From contig OZ255703.1 in the NCBI GenBank assembly GCA_965277055.1, positions 62,001 through 126,000 on the forward strand: DNA of 64,000 nt, read 5' to 3'. This document shows, in pieces, positions 25,990 to 35,038 of the stretch (within the stretch, counting starts at the first letter, position 1; each line of letters opens with the position of its first letter). Source of the stretch: CBDCHC01 sp965277055. Its GTDB lineage: Bacteria > Pseudomonadota > Gammaproteobacteria > PS1 > Pseudothioglobaceae. The translations under genes were made by a program, and so were the position numbers. The notes under the pieces are model-generated. The model had not been told where the DNA came from and made no database searches. It saw only the letters and a list, made by a program, of their open reading frames with translations.

Positions 25990-27048
25990 TTAAAGGCTTA
26001 ATTTATTAGCTTCTTTACCATCTTTTCTAAATTTAGCGCGTTTGTCAGCTGGTGAAGGGATAAGACCTTTATCAACTAAGTACCCATCTTCGCCAAAAGT
26101 ACTTTCAGCAGTGAACTCAGCAATGAACTCGTTTAAACCTTTCACCTTACCTCTATGTGCGTTTTTAACATAGAAATATAACGGGCGAGATACTGGATAT
26201 GCACCAGAAGCAATGTTTTCAAACGTAATTGCTTTGCCATCAATGTTAGCACCTTTTACTTTGTCAGCATTTTGATCTAAGAAAGAAAAACCAAAGATAC
26301 CCAAAGCATTAGGATCGTTCACTAATTTAGAGATGATTAAGTTATCGTTTTCACCCATTTCAACATATAGCCCATCTTCACGGATAGTACGGCATAATTT
26401 TTTGTATGCCTTACTATCAGTTTTCTTCATAGCTTTCATGTTAGGGAATTTTTTACAACCACCTTCTACTGCTAACTCTTGAAGTGCATCACGAGTACCA
26501 GATGTTGGTGGTGGACCTAAAACTTTAATTTTAGCTGCTGGTAATGCAGCGTTAATTTGGTTCCAGTGAGTGAATGGGTTAGCAATTAACTCATCTTTAT
26601 TCCAGTTTCTGCCTGCAGCACCTGCTGGTACTTTGGCTGCTAATGCTAAGTACATGTCTTTACGTGTAAGCGCATTAAAGTTAGCACCTGCTTTAGAGTT
26701 GGCAACTGCGATACCGTCAAAACCAACAAGTACTTCAGTGATGTCAGTAACACCATTTTTTTGGCATAAATCAAATTCTTTTTTCTTCATTCTTCTTGAA
26801 GCATTTGTAATATCTGGAGTTTCAATGCCAGCACCTTTACAGAATAATTTAGCACCACCGCCAGAACCAGTAGATTCGATTTTTGGAGTTGGCATACCTG
26901 TTTTCTTACCAAATGTTTCAGCAACTACTGTAGCAAATGGGAATACTGTAGAAGAACCAACAATCTCAATGTTATCTCTAGCGTTTACAGTCATAACTAC
27001 TGCAGAAAGAGATAATGCAAGAAGACTTTTTTGAATAGTTTTGTTCAT
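25990..27048 (-). CDS. pstS: Periplasmic phosphate-binding protein PstS
   Basis: The 352-residue protein has a signal peptide (about 1-23, ending VNARD) and the phosphate-binding segments EIVGSSTVFPFA, ESTGSGGGAKLFCKG and PPTSGTRDALQELAV, which place serine, threonine, Gly and Arg ligands as in PstS. It captures phosphate for the PstCAB transporter. It is first in the operon, with a PHO box and -10 upstream and a strong terminator downstream. Confidence 0.97.
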   Translation of the reverse strand: MNKTIQKSLLALSLSAVVMTVNARDNIEIVGSSTVFPFATVVAETFGKKTGMPTPKIESTGSGGGAKLFCKGAGIETPDITNASRRMKKKEFDLCQKNGVTDITEVLVGFDGIAVANSKAGANFNALTRKDMYLALAAKVPAGAAGRNWNKDELIANPFTHWNQINAALPAAKIKVLGPPPTSGTRDALQELAVEGGCKKFPNMKAMKKTDSKAYKKLCRTIREDGLYVEMGENDNLIISKLVNDPNALGIFGFSFLDQNADKVKGANIDGKAITFENIASGAYPVSRPLYFYVKNAHRGKVKGLNEFIAEFTAESTFGEDGYLVDKGLIPSPADKRAKFRKDGKEANKLSL

Positions 27049-27118
27049 AACTTCCTTGTTAATAAATAGATAATAAGTTGATCACACAATTACAAAATAC
27101 CTGTAGTTGTATCCCTGC

Positions 27119-27152
27119 ATTATAGCGAGTAAATGTTACAAATTTGTTACAA
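27119..27152 (-). promoter_or_regulatory. PHO-box promoter of pstS
   Basis: On the minus strand TTGTAACAAATTTGTAAC (27135-27152) has two identical TTGTAAC repeats 11 bp apart, the form of a PhoB box. A perfect -10 TATAAT (27119-27124) follows after a 10-bp spacer, and no -35 is needed for a PhoB-activated promoter. Confidence 0.8.
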
Positions 27153-27165
27153 AAATGAAATTAGA

Positions 27166-29715
27166 TTATGTGTGTACACTAGTTATCTCTATATTACCCA
27201 TTTTTAAACGAGCATATAGTGTACTGGCTGAGTCATCTTCACGACGCAATATGTAATGAGCTAATGGATTTTCCAGATATTCACGAATGCTGCGTTTTAA
27301 TGGTCGTGCTCCATACTCAACATCATAGCCTTGTGTTATTAAATATTCTATGACCTCATCACTGATTTCTAATTGTAATCCCTGCGTACTAAGTGCATCT
27401 GCTAAGTGAGAAATACTAATATCTAAAATACTGCGAATATGTTCACGAGTTAATGACTCAAACAATATAATATCATCTATGCGATTAACAAATTCTGGTT
27501 TAAAGTGCTGTGCAATGAGGTTTCGCATTTGGGCAAACTGCACTTCTTCCTGTTGCCAAAGAGAGGTGCCAAGATTGGATGTCATGACAATAATAGTATT
27601 CTTAAAATCTACATTTCTTCCTTGACTATCAGTCAAATGTCCATCATCTAATACTTGCAATAAAATATTAAATACATCAGGATGTGCTTTTTCAATTTCA
27701 TCCAGTAGAATAATTGAATATGGTTTTCTGCGCACTGCTTCTGTCAATACTCCACCTTGCTCATAGCCCACATAACCTGGAGGAGCGCCAATAAGTTTTG
27801 CTACTGAGTGTTTTTCCATAAATTCACTCATATCTAGGCGAATAATTTTATCTTCTGATTCAAACAATACCTCAGCTAATGCTTTGCATAGTTCTGTTTT
27901 TCCAACGCCAGTAGGACCCATAAATAAAAACGAACCATCAGGTTTAGAGCTATCTGCAATCCCCGCACGTGAACGACGAATGCTACTAGCAACTGAATGT
28001 ACTGCCGCCTCTTGCCCAATAATACGTTGATGAAGCTCATCCTCTAAATGAAGTAGTTTTACCTTTTCGCTTGTCATCATTTTTTGTACTGGTATGCCAC
28101 TCCAGCGCGACACAACAGCTGCAACTTCCTCATCTGTTACCTTGTTTTTTAATAATGTAGTATGCACTTCTTGGGTAGATAGAGAAATAAGTTGCTCTTC
28201 TAATGCAGGAATAACTCCATATTGGAGTTCACTAACTTTTGCTAAATTATTATCACGCATATATTGTTCAAGTTGGATTTTGGCTTTATCTAGTTGCTCT
28301 TTGAGTTCTTGCTCATTTCCCAGCTGAGATTTTTCCTTAGTATATGTTTCCATCAGGTCTTCATACTCACGCTCTAAAGCACTTATTTCTGAACGAAGTG
28401 CTGTTAATCGCTCTTTAGACGTTTTATCTTTTTCTTTTTTAAGAGCAACTTCTTCAATTTTTAGCTTAATAATTTGTCGGTCAAGTGTATCTATGACTTC
28501 TGGTTTAGAATCAATTTCAATACGTATTTGACTCGCTGCCTCATCAATTAAATCAATTGCTTTATCAGGTAATTTGCGATCAGAAATATATCTAGCAGAA
28601 AGAGTTGCAGCTTGTACAATTGCACTATCGGTAATATCTACTCCGTGATGAACCTCATATTTTTCTTTTAGTCCACGCAAAATCGCAATGGTATCGGCAA
28701 TTGAAGGTTCATCCACTAATACTTTTTGAAATCTACGTTCTAGTGCTTGGTCTTTCTCAATATACTCCCGATACTCATCAAGTGTAGTTGCTCCTAAGCA
28801 ATGAAGCTTTCCTCTAGCAAGAGCTGGCTTGAGCATATTTCCAGCATCCATAGATCCTTCTGTTTTTCCTGCACCGACCAAGGTATGAATTTCATCAATA
28901 AATAAAATCACCTTTCCTTCTTCATTATCTAATTCTTTAAGAAGTGCCTTCATCCGTTCTTCAAACTCACCTCGGTATTTTGCTCCAGCTAATAATGAAG
29001 CAATATCTAATGACAATACTGATTTATGTTTAATACTTTCTGGTACTTCATTATTCACAATACGTTGAGCTAATCCTTCTACAATTGCTGTCTTACCTAC
29101 TCCTGGCTCACCAATAAGAACAGGATTATTTTTTGTTCGGCGTGAGAGCACTTGAATTGCTCGGCGGATTTCACTATCTCTGCCAATCACTGGGTCTAGT
29201 GCCCCCTCTCTAGCTAATGCAGTTAAATCAATAGTATAGTGTTGTAATGCGTTTTTGTGCTCTTCGCTGGTTGGAGTATTCATAGTTCTGCCTTTTCGTA
29301 TGTGTTGTATATGTAAAAGTAATTGTTTTTTGGTAAGTCCATGCTTATCAAGTAGTGAACTCATTGCTGTGTTACTGGTGAATAATGCAAGTACATAACT
29401 ATCTATAGAAATATAGCTATCATCCAGTTCTTTACTACACACTTGTGCATGCTCTAAAGTGCGAATCAACTCAGAACTCATCGCTACTTTAGTGCGATTT
29501 CCTAAAGTAGGAAGAGAGGCAAGATGTGCCTCTAAATCAGCATAGAGTAGTTGTGTATCCACTTTTAATGATTGAAGTAATGGCACACTCTCTGCAAAAC
29601 AGCTAAGAATAAGATGTATATTTTCTACACTACTGTGCGTATGTTTAAGAGCAAGCTCATTTGCACTACTTAGTGCAGCTTGCATAGTGGTGGTAAAATG
29701 TTCTGCTGTTAACAT
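27166..29715 (-). CDS. clpB: Protein disaggregase chaperone ClpB
   Basis: The 849-residue AAA+ protein (E. coli 857) has a Clp N-domain, Walker A GEPGVGKTAIVEGLAQR, a coiled-coil middle domain (about residues 400-525, rich in Lys/Glu) and a second Walker A GPTGVGKTELCKALAE. The long middle domain separates it from ClpA. It rescues aggregated proteins with DnaK. It stands alone with a 111-bp divergent spacer from the next gene. I looked for a sigma-32 promoter there but found no convincing one. Confidence 0.97.
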   Translation of the reverse strand: MLTAEHFTTTMQAALSSANELALKHTHSSVENIHLILSCFAESVPLLQSLKVDTQLLYADLEAHLASLPTLGNRTKVAMSSELIRTLEHAQVCSKELDDSYISIDSYVLALFTSNTAMSSLLDKHGLTKKQLLLHIQHIRKGRTMNTPTSEEHKNALQHYTIDLTALAREGALDPVIGRDSEIRRAIQVLSRRTKNNPVLIGEPGVGKTAIVEGLAQRIVNNEVPESIKHKSVLSLDIASLLAGAKYRGEFEERMKALLKELDNEEGKVILFIDEIHTLVGAGKTEGSMDAGNMLKPALARGKLHCLGATTLDEYREYIEKDQALERRFQKVLVDEPSIADTIAILRGLKEKYEVHHGVDITDSAIVQAATLSARYISDRKLPDKAIDLIDEAASQIRIEIDSKPEVIDTLDRQIIKLKIEEVALKKEKDKTSKERLTALRSEISALEREYEDLMETYTKEKSQLGNEQELKEQLDKAKIQLEQYMRDNNLAKVSELQYGVIPALEEQLISLSTQEVHTTLLKNKVTDEEVAAVVSRWSGIPVQKMMTSEKVKLLHLEDELHQRIIGQEAAVHSVASSIRRSRAGIADSSKPDGSFLFMGPTGVGKTELCKALAEVLFESEDKIIRLDMSEFMEKHSVAKLIGAPPGYVGYEQGGVLTEAVRRKPYSIILLDEIEKAHPDVFNILLQVLDDGHLTDSQGRNVDFKNTIIVMTSNLGTSLWQQEEVQFAQMRNLIAQHFKPEFVNRIDDIILFESLTREHIRSILDISISHLADALSTQGLQLEISDEVIEYLITQGYDVEYGARPLKRSIREYLENPLAHYILRREDDSASTLYARLKMGNIEITSVHT

Positions 29716-29826
29716 AAGTTATTTGTCATAATATCTGTATCTACTATGTAGAGATTTTTAGGGGTAATTTCAAGACACACAAGCGAAATTTGGGGTATTA
29801 TTTAGACATCAATTCAATGTATCATT

Positions 29827-31308
29827 ATGGAACTCGTCACTACTTATATTTCTTGGTTTTCCAATATTTTTGTATTGACTATTGGGCTATTTATACTGTT
29901 TTTAATTATCACATTCTTTTTTGATATTACTCAGCGTAAAGATGCTATCCTAAGAAATTACCCAGTTATTGGACACTTTAGATATATTTTTTCAAACTTA
30001 GGTGATTTTTTTAGACAATATTTTTTCGCTATGGATCGTGAAGAAATGCCCTTTAATAGAGCTGAGCGCGCATGGGTCAAACGCTCTAGTAGTGATAAAT
30101 CTAATACTGTAGCATTTGGCTCAACTAAAAATATCAGTAGCACAGGTTCTATTATTTTTGCCAACTGTGCCTTTCCCACTCTGAATGCGGATGCAGTTAA
30201 TACCCGAGAAATTACCATTGGTAAGGATTACACCCCTATTCCTTACACTGCACACTCTATATTTAATATTTCTGGAATGAGTTATGGAGCAATTTCCAAA
30301 CCAGCAGTACGCGCTTTGTCTAAGGGGGCACAAATAGCCAACTGCTGGATGAATACTGGTGAAGGTGGGTTATCTAAGTATCACCTAGAAAGTGGTTGCG
30401 ATCTCGTATTTCAAATAGGTACGGCAAAATATGGTATTCGTACGCCAGAAGGAACATTAGATGAACAAAAACTTAAAGATATTGCTGCTTTGCCTCAAGT
30501 GAAAATGTTTGAAATCAAGCTGAGTCAAGGTGCTAAACCAGGCAAAGGAGGCATTCTGCCAGCTGCTAAAATTACTCCTGAAATTGCACAAATTCGAGGC
30601 ATTCCAGAAAATCAAGACTCTATTTCGCCAAATAGACACCCAGAAATTAACTCTATCGCTGAATTAATTACGTATATCCAACACATCAAGTCTCTTACAG
30701 GCAAACCTGTAGGATTTAAAGTAGTTATTGGTGCATATGGTTGGCTTGAGAAGTTATGTCAATATATTAAAACGCATGGAATCCAATATGCACCTGATTT
30801 CATTACTATTGATAGTGGCGATGGGGGCACAGGTGCAGCGCCTATGCCTCTTATTGACAACGTGGGGATGAGCATCAAAGAGTCATTACCTCTAGTCGTA
30901 GATATTATTAAAAAATATGAGTTACATGAACGCATTATAGTGATTACTTCTGGGAAATTAGTCACCCCTGCTGATGTGGCTTGGGCTCTGGCCACTGGTG
31001 CACACTTTGTCACATCTGCACGTGGTTTTATGTTTGCACTTGGATGTATCCAATCATTAAAATGTAATAAAAATACCTGCCCTACTGGTATTACCACCCA
31101 CAATAAACGCTTACAAAAAGGTCTAGACCCTGAACTTAAATCGATAAAAGTAGCAAATTATGTACGACATATGCATACCTCTGTAGAAATGATAGCACAT
31201 TCCTGCGGAGTTAAGGAGCCAAGGGAACTAGAGCGTTTCCATGTGAGAATTATGCAACATAACGGCAAATCAAAAAATATGGCAGAACTTTACCCAAATA
31301 CAATCTAA
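29827..31308 (+). CDS. Membrane-anchored FMN-binding glutamate synthase-like protein
   Basis: This 493-residue protein has an N-terminal membrane segment (about 12-33), then the FMN/synthase domain of GltB-type enzymes (FNISGMSYGAISKPA, GEGGLSKYH, SGDGGTGAAP). The Cys motif GCIQSLKCNKNTCPTG (Cys407, 413, 418) matches the 3Fe-4S ligands of glutamate synthase. Stand-alone relatives lacking the glutaminase domain are widespread and their substrate is uncertain. It is followed 19 bp later by an aldehyde dehydrogenase gene with a good ribosome site (AGGAG), so the two are probably one operon. Confidence 0.85.
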   Translation: MELVTTYISWFSNIFVLTIGLFILFLIITFFFDITQRKDAILRNYPVIGHFRYIFSNLGDFFRQYFFAMDREEMPFNRAERAWVKRSSSDKSNTVAFGSTKNISSTGSIIFANCAFPTLNADAVNTREITIGKDYTPIPYTAHSIFNISGMSYGAISKPAVRALSKGAQIANCWMNTGEGGLSKYHLESGCDLVFQIGTAKYGIRTPEGTLDEQKLKDIAALPQVKMFEIKLSQGAKPGKGGILPAAKITPEIAQIRGIPENQDSISPNRHPEINSIAELITYIQHIKSLTGKPVGFKVVIGAYGWLEKLCQYIKTHGIQYAPDFITIDSGDGGTGAAPMPLIDNVGMSIKESLPLVVDIIKKYELHERIIVITSGKLVTPADVAWALATGAHFVTSARGFMFALGCIQSLKCNKNTCPTGITTHNKRLQKGLDPELKSIKVANYVRHMHTSVEMIAHSCGVKEPRELERFHVRIMQHNGKSKNMAELYPNTI

Positions 31309-31327
31309 ATATAATAATAGGAGCACT

Positions 31328-32704
31328 ATGAATACATTACATATATATCAAAAATTTACTGGCGAAGTACTAGAGACTTTATCCATGCACACTGCATCTG
31401 ATATCCAGCAGATGCTTTCTATCGCTGAGCAAAAACAAAACGAGGTCTTACCTAGTTATCAACGCATAGAAATTTTGCGCAATATCATTACTATCATGAC
31501 TGAACAAGCTGATGAATTGGCACTACTCATTGCTAACGAAGGAGGAAAGCCCTTAAAAGATGCTAAAGTTGAAGTTGCACGTGCGATTGACGGAGTTGAT
31601 TTAGCAATTACCGGTATTCGCACTATCCGTGGTACACAAATGCCTATGGACTTAACTGCAGCAGGGAGTGGACGTTTGGCATTTACGTACCCTGAACCCA
31701 TTGGCATTGTAGTGGCTGTGAGTGCATTTAATCATCCGCTTAATTTGACCATTCATCAAGTGATTCCTGCAATTGCTACTGGTTGTCCAGTTATTATTAA
31801 GCCTGCCACTGTAACTCCACTGTGTGCATTAAAATTTCAAGAAATTGCCCTACAAGCTGGACTCCCCGAAGGTTACTTACAAGTAGCCATTACCTCAAAT
31901 GACATTAGTGAACAATTAGTAACCGATCCTCGGATTGGATTTTTTAGTTTTATTGGCTCTGCAAAAGTGGGCTGGATGCTAAAAAGTAAGTTAGCTCCTG
32001 GGGTGCGTTGTGCGCTCGAGCATGGTGGCGTGGCTCCGTTAATACTTGATGAATTTGCTGATATAGATGCATTTGTCTCAGGGCTAGCAAAAGCTGCGTT
32101 TTATCATAGTGGGCAAGTATGTGTATCTGTACAACGTGTATATGTCCCTAAGCATCTAAGCTCTCAAGTCATTACCAAACTGCATGCAGTTGCCAGCGAA
32201 CTTATTGTTGGTGATGCAGCAGCACAAACCACTGACCTTGGTCCACTTATTAGCTCTAAAGAAGCATTGCGCATTAAAGAATGGATAGATGAAGCAGTAA
32301 CACAAGGAGCAAAGCTAATAACTGGTGGCGAAATACAAAATGAAGTCTGCATGACTCCTGCTATCCTCTTAAACCCTAGTATAGAATCAAAAATATCTAC
32401 CAATGAAGTATTTGGTCCAGTAGTGTGCATATATGAATATGAAGATATTACACAAGCAATTGCAAGTGCAAATAGCCTAGATGTGTCATTTCAATCTAGT
32501 ATTTTCTCAGATAACATTCACACTGCTATGCAAGTTGCCAAACAACTCAAGGCTTCTAGTGTGATGATTAATGATTATACTACCTTTAGAGTAGACTGGA
32601 TGCCATTTGCTGGGAGAAAGCACTCAGGGTATGGCATAGGAGGAATTGAACATACTATGAAAGATATGTTGGAAGAAAAGATGCTAGTTATTAAACAAGA
32701 ATAA
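31328..32704 (+). CDS. NAD(P)-dependent aldehyde dehydrogenase family protein
   Basis: This 458-residue enzyme has the ALDH fold: SAFNHPLNLTIHQVIPAIATG and KPATVTPL for cofactor binding, the general base Glu231 in LEHGG, the nucleophile Cys265 in HSGQVCVSVQRVYV, and NEVFGPVV. The spacing of Glu and Cys (34 residues) is normal. The substrate is not evident; lactaldehyde or succinate-semialdehyde-type enzymes are possible. It is co-oriented with the FMN enzyme upstream, which suggests a shared redox pathway not described by the sequence alone. Confidence 0.88.
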   Translation: MNTLHIYQKFTGEVLETLSMHTASDIQQMLSIAEQKQNEVLPSYQRIEILRNIITIMTEQADELALLIANEGGKPLKDAKVEVARAIDGVDLAITGIRTIRGTQMPMDLTAAGSGRLAFTYPEPIGIVVAVSAFNHPLNLTIHQVIPAIATGCPVIIKPATVTPLCALKFQEIALQAGLPEGYLQVAITSNDISEQLVTDPRIGFFSFIGSAKVGWMLKSKLAPGVRCALEHGGVAPLILDEFADIDAFVSGLAKAAFYHSGQVCVSVQRVYVPKHLSSQVITKLHAVASELIVGDAAAQTTDLGPLISSKEALRIKEWIDEAVTQGAKLITGGEIQNEVCMTPAILLNPSIESKISTNEVFGPVVCIYEYEDITQAIASANSLDVSFQSSIFSDNIHTAMQVAKQLKASSVMINDYTTFRVDWMPFAGRKHSGYGIGGIEHTMKDMLEEKMLVIKQE

Positions 32705-32797
32705 GATGATTTTGTATCTCATTTGTCACAATCTGGTAAAAATATACAGAGTTGAAACTGTTAAAATACTCTTTAATTTGTATTAAAAAGGTAAGTT

Positions 32798-32992
32798 ATG
32801 AAATGGACTAATAGCTTAGACATTGCTCTTGCACTAGATGAAGCTCACCCCGAGGTGGACCCACTTACTCTGAACTTTGTAGATCTGCGCAATATGGTAC
32901 TTGCATTAGATGAGTTTGATGATGATAGTGAAAAATCTGGTGAAAAAATTCTTGAAGCGATTCAAGGAGCTTGGATTGATGAAAAAAGTTAA
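32798..32992 (+). CDS. iscX: Fe-S cluster assembly accessory protein IscX
   Basis: The 64-residue protein MKWTNSLDIALALDEAHP...DEFDDDSEKSGEKILEAIQ matches IscX (YfhJ), an acidic adaptor that binds IscS and iron. It is normally the last gene of the isc operon, but none of the other isc genes is nearby here. A ribosome site (AAGGT) precedes the ATG. The next small membrane gene starts inside its 3' end. Confidence 0.93.
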   Translation: MKWTNSLDIALALDEAHPEVDPLTLNFVDLRNMVLALDEFDDDSEKSGEKILEAIQGAWIDEKS

Positions 32993-33182
32993 TTTCAATA
33001 AATCTCTAATTATAATTACCTTAACGGTGTGTTCTATGATTAGCCTTATAGTTGAGCAAATATTCTATAATGATATTGATGCTAATGGTGTGGTACAAGA
33101 AAGTCTTTTTTTACCATTAACATTTATATTCTTAGCAGCGGCTTTAATAGTCTTACTATATGCATTAATATATAAAAATTAA
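32979..33182 (+). CDS. Small two-helix membrane protein
   Basis: This 67-residue protein starts MKKVNFNKSLIIITLTVC inside the last codons of iscX (14-bp overlap) and has two hydrophobic helices (about 9-26 and 43-64) joined by an acidic loop (NDIDANGV). I do not recognise it with certainty; the layout resembles short two-helix DUF3955-type proteins. The start was chosen because longer starts give an unlikely charged lead within iscX. Coding is supported only by the coupling and the membrane pattern. Confidence 0.5.
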   Translation: MKKVNFNKSLIIITLTVCSMISLIVEQIFYNDIDANGVVQESLFLPLTFIFLAAALIVLLYALIYKN

Positions 33183-33210
33183 TGACCATACTATTACTTT
33201 TAAGATAGAA

Positions 33211-34407
33211 ATGAAAAAAATATTTTTTGCCATCTTCTTTATTTCTGGCACTATTCATGCTGTAATTACTATAGATATTTTTAAGCAAAATGCTAATGCA
33301 CTCAATATTGCAATTGTGGAATTTTCTAATGATACGGGCAATCTCACTTCAGTAATTGCAAGTAATTTACGAAATTCTGGGAAATTCAACCCTGCATTTG
33401 TAACAAATACTGATACTAAAGAAAAAACCTATGAAGCGATTATCTATGGTGAAGTCACTTCTACCGCTCAAGGTTATACCGTAGAAGTATATTTACGTGA
33501 CATCTGGACTAACAAAATACTTTTTTCAAAACAAATTACTGCACCGAAACTATCAAGAGAACTTGCGCATTTTATTAGTGATGAAGTTTATTTTGCTTTG
33601 TTAGGTGAACAGTCAGCATTTGCTACCAAACTTGCCTATGTAGAAGTAAACCAATACGCATTTAACAAATATAGCCTAGTAATCTCGGATAGTGACGGCA
33701 AAAATAAACAAGTATTATTTAACTCACCGTTCCCTATCCTATCTCCTGCATTTTCCCCTGATAATTCGCTTATTGCCTATACTGCATTCTCTAAAAATCG
33801 CTCTCAAGTATTTGTGCAAAATATTTATGATAGTAATGAGCTTTATAGTCTGCCAAAATTTGATGGGATAGCCAGCTCACCTGCATGGCACCCATCTGGG
33901 AAAAAACTTGCTATTACTCTCTCAAAAAAAGGTAACTCAGACATCTATGAATATAACCTGAGCTCTGGCTCGTTACAACGCATTACTACTCATAAAGCAA
34001 TTGATACAGAGGCAAGCTACTCACCAGATGGGCGTACTATTATTTGGACCTCTGATCGCTCAGGTTCAGCGCAAATTTGGCAAAAAAAATCTGGTAGTGT
34101 GAGTAGAATCAACATACCAGGTTCGTACAATACTTCTGCAAGCTACTCACCAGATGGTAAATATTTAGCACTAGTACATTTGGATTATGGTTCATTTAAA
34201 ACGGCTATTTATAACTTAGCAGATAAAGATTTGATTTTACTGAGTCAAAATAAAGAAAATGAATCACCGCACTTTGCCCCAAATTCACGAACAGTGATTT
34301 TTAGTAACGCAGGTGGCGGCATTAGAATTAGTGCCATAGATGGCTCTCATAGTATAACATTAAAGGATACTCATGCCATTATTGAGCCCACGTGGTCCAA
34401 CTTTTAA
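33211..34407 (+). CDS. tolB: Tol-Pal system periplasmic protein TolB
   Basis: The 398-residue protein has a signal peptide (about 1-17), a small N-terminal domain (residues 20-145) and a six-bladed beta-propeller with repeats such as PAFSPDNSLIAYTAF, PAWHPSGKKLAITLS and ASYSPDGRTIIWTSD. TolB links Pal to TolA in outer-membrane constriction and integrity. It is followed by pal, but tolQRA are not in the window. Confidence 0.96.
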   Translation: MKKIFFAIFFISGTIHAVITIDIFKQNANALNIAIVEFSNDTGNLTSVIASNLRNSGKFNPAFVTNTDTKEKTYEAIIYGEVTSTAQGYTVEVYLRDIWTNKILFSKQITAPKLSRELAHFISDEVYFALLGEQSAFATKLAYVEVNQYAFNKYSLVISDSDGKNKQVLFNSPFPILSPAFSPDNSLIAYTAFSKNRSQVFVQNIYDSNELYSLPKFDGIASSPAWHPSGKKLAITLSKKGNSDIYEYNLSSGSLQRITTHKAIDTEASYSPDGRTIIWTSDRSGSAQIWQKKSGSVSRINIPGSYNTSASYSPDGKYLALVHLDYGSFKTAIYNLADKDLILLSQNKENESPHFAPNSRTVIFSNAGGGIRISAIDGSHSITLKDTHAIIEPTWSNF

Positions 34408-34438
34408 TGCAATAATTATTTCTTACTTAAGGTAGCAT

Positions 34439-35038
34439 ATGAATAAGATTATTTTATTACTTCCCATTATATTAACGGTTTCTTGTGCGAGCAACCCTAT
34501 TCTCATCGATGAAGAAAAACAAAATCTCCCGCCCCAAGAAAAAGCAACTCAAATAGAGCCTGCTCCCATTGAAACGGTAAAAGACTTTGAAAAACGAAAC
34601 ACCTTAGAACGTGTTGATACCAACTTTTCAACAGAAGATATTGAAGTGTTTGAAGATGTTGAGCTTATTGGCAGTGGTGTTCGCACCTATAGTTCTGAAT
34701 ATGCTAAACAAATTATTAAGACAGAAGTGGCTGCTAATGATAATCTAACTTTTATCATATATTTTGATTTTGATTCCAACGAACTCTCTGCAGACGCACA
34801 GGCTACGCTGAGTATGCATCAAGAAATTATCAAAAAATATCCTGACTTACGCTTACGCTTAGAAGGACACACAGACCCTAAGGGTAGCAGAGAATATAAT
34901 CTTGCATTAGGTGAACTTAGAGCTATTGCGGTAAAAAATGTCTTATCAGATCAGGCAACTCATGTGAGCTTCGGTGAGGAAAAAATTGTCTCAAGTGATG
35001 ATGCAAAAAATCGTCGAGTAGAAATTATTTATAAATAA
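34439..35038 (+). CDS. pal: Peptidoglycan-associated lipoprotein
   Basis: The 199-residue protein has a lipoprotein signal with lipobox TVSC (Cys16) and a C-terminal OmpA-like domain (IYFDFDSNELSADAQ, RLEGHTDPKGSREYN, RRVEIIYK) that binds diaminopimelate in peptidoglycan. The linker between is acidic and about 90 residues long, longer than usual. Together with TolB it anchors the outer membrane. The pabB start follows the stop codon without a gap. Confidence 0.94.
   Translation: MNKIILLLPIILTVSCASNPILIDEEKQNLPPQEKATQIEPAPIETVKDFEKRNTLERVDTNFSTEDIEVFEDVELIGSGVRTYSSEYAKQIIKTEVAANDNLTFIIYFDFDSNELSADAQATLSMHQEIIKKYPDLRLRLEGHTDPKGSREYNLALGELRAIAVKNVLSDQATHVSFGEEKIVSSDDAKNRRVEIIYK

Noticed and set aside
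27166..29715. clpB being a second clpA
   Set aside because: The long coiled-coil middle domain and 849-residue length define ClpB; the clpS-linked gene at 38002-40203 is ClpA.
29716..29826. Sigma-32 heat-shock promoter in front of clpB
   Set aside because: TTGAA and CCCC elements exist on the minus strand, but the spacing (17 bases for one pairing, 4 for the other) does not fit the usual 11-16, so I did not list it.
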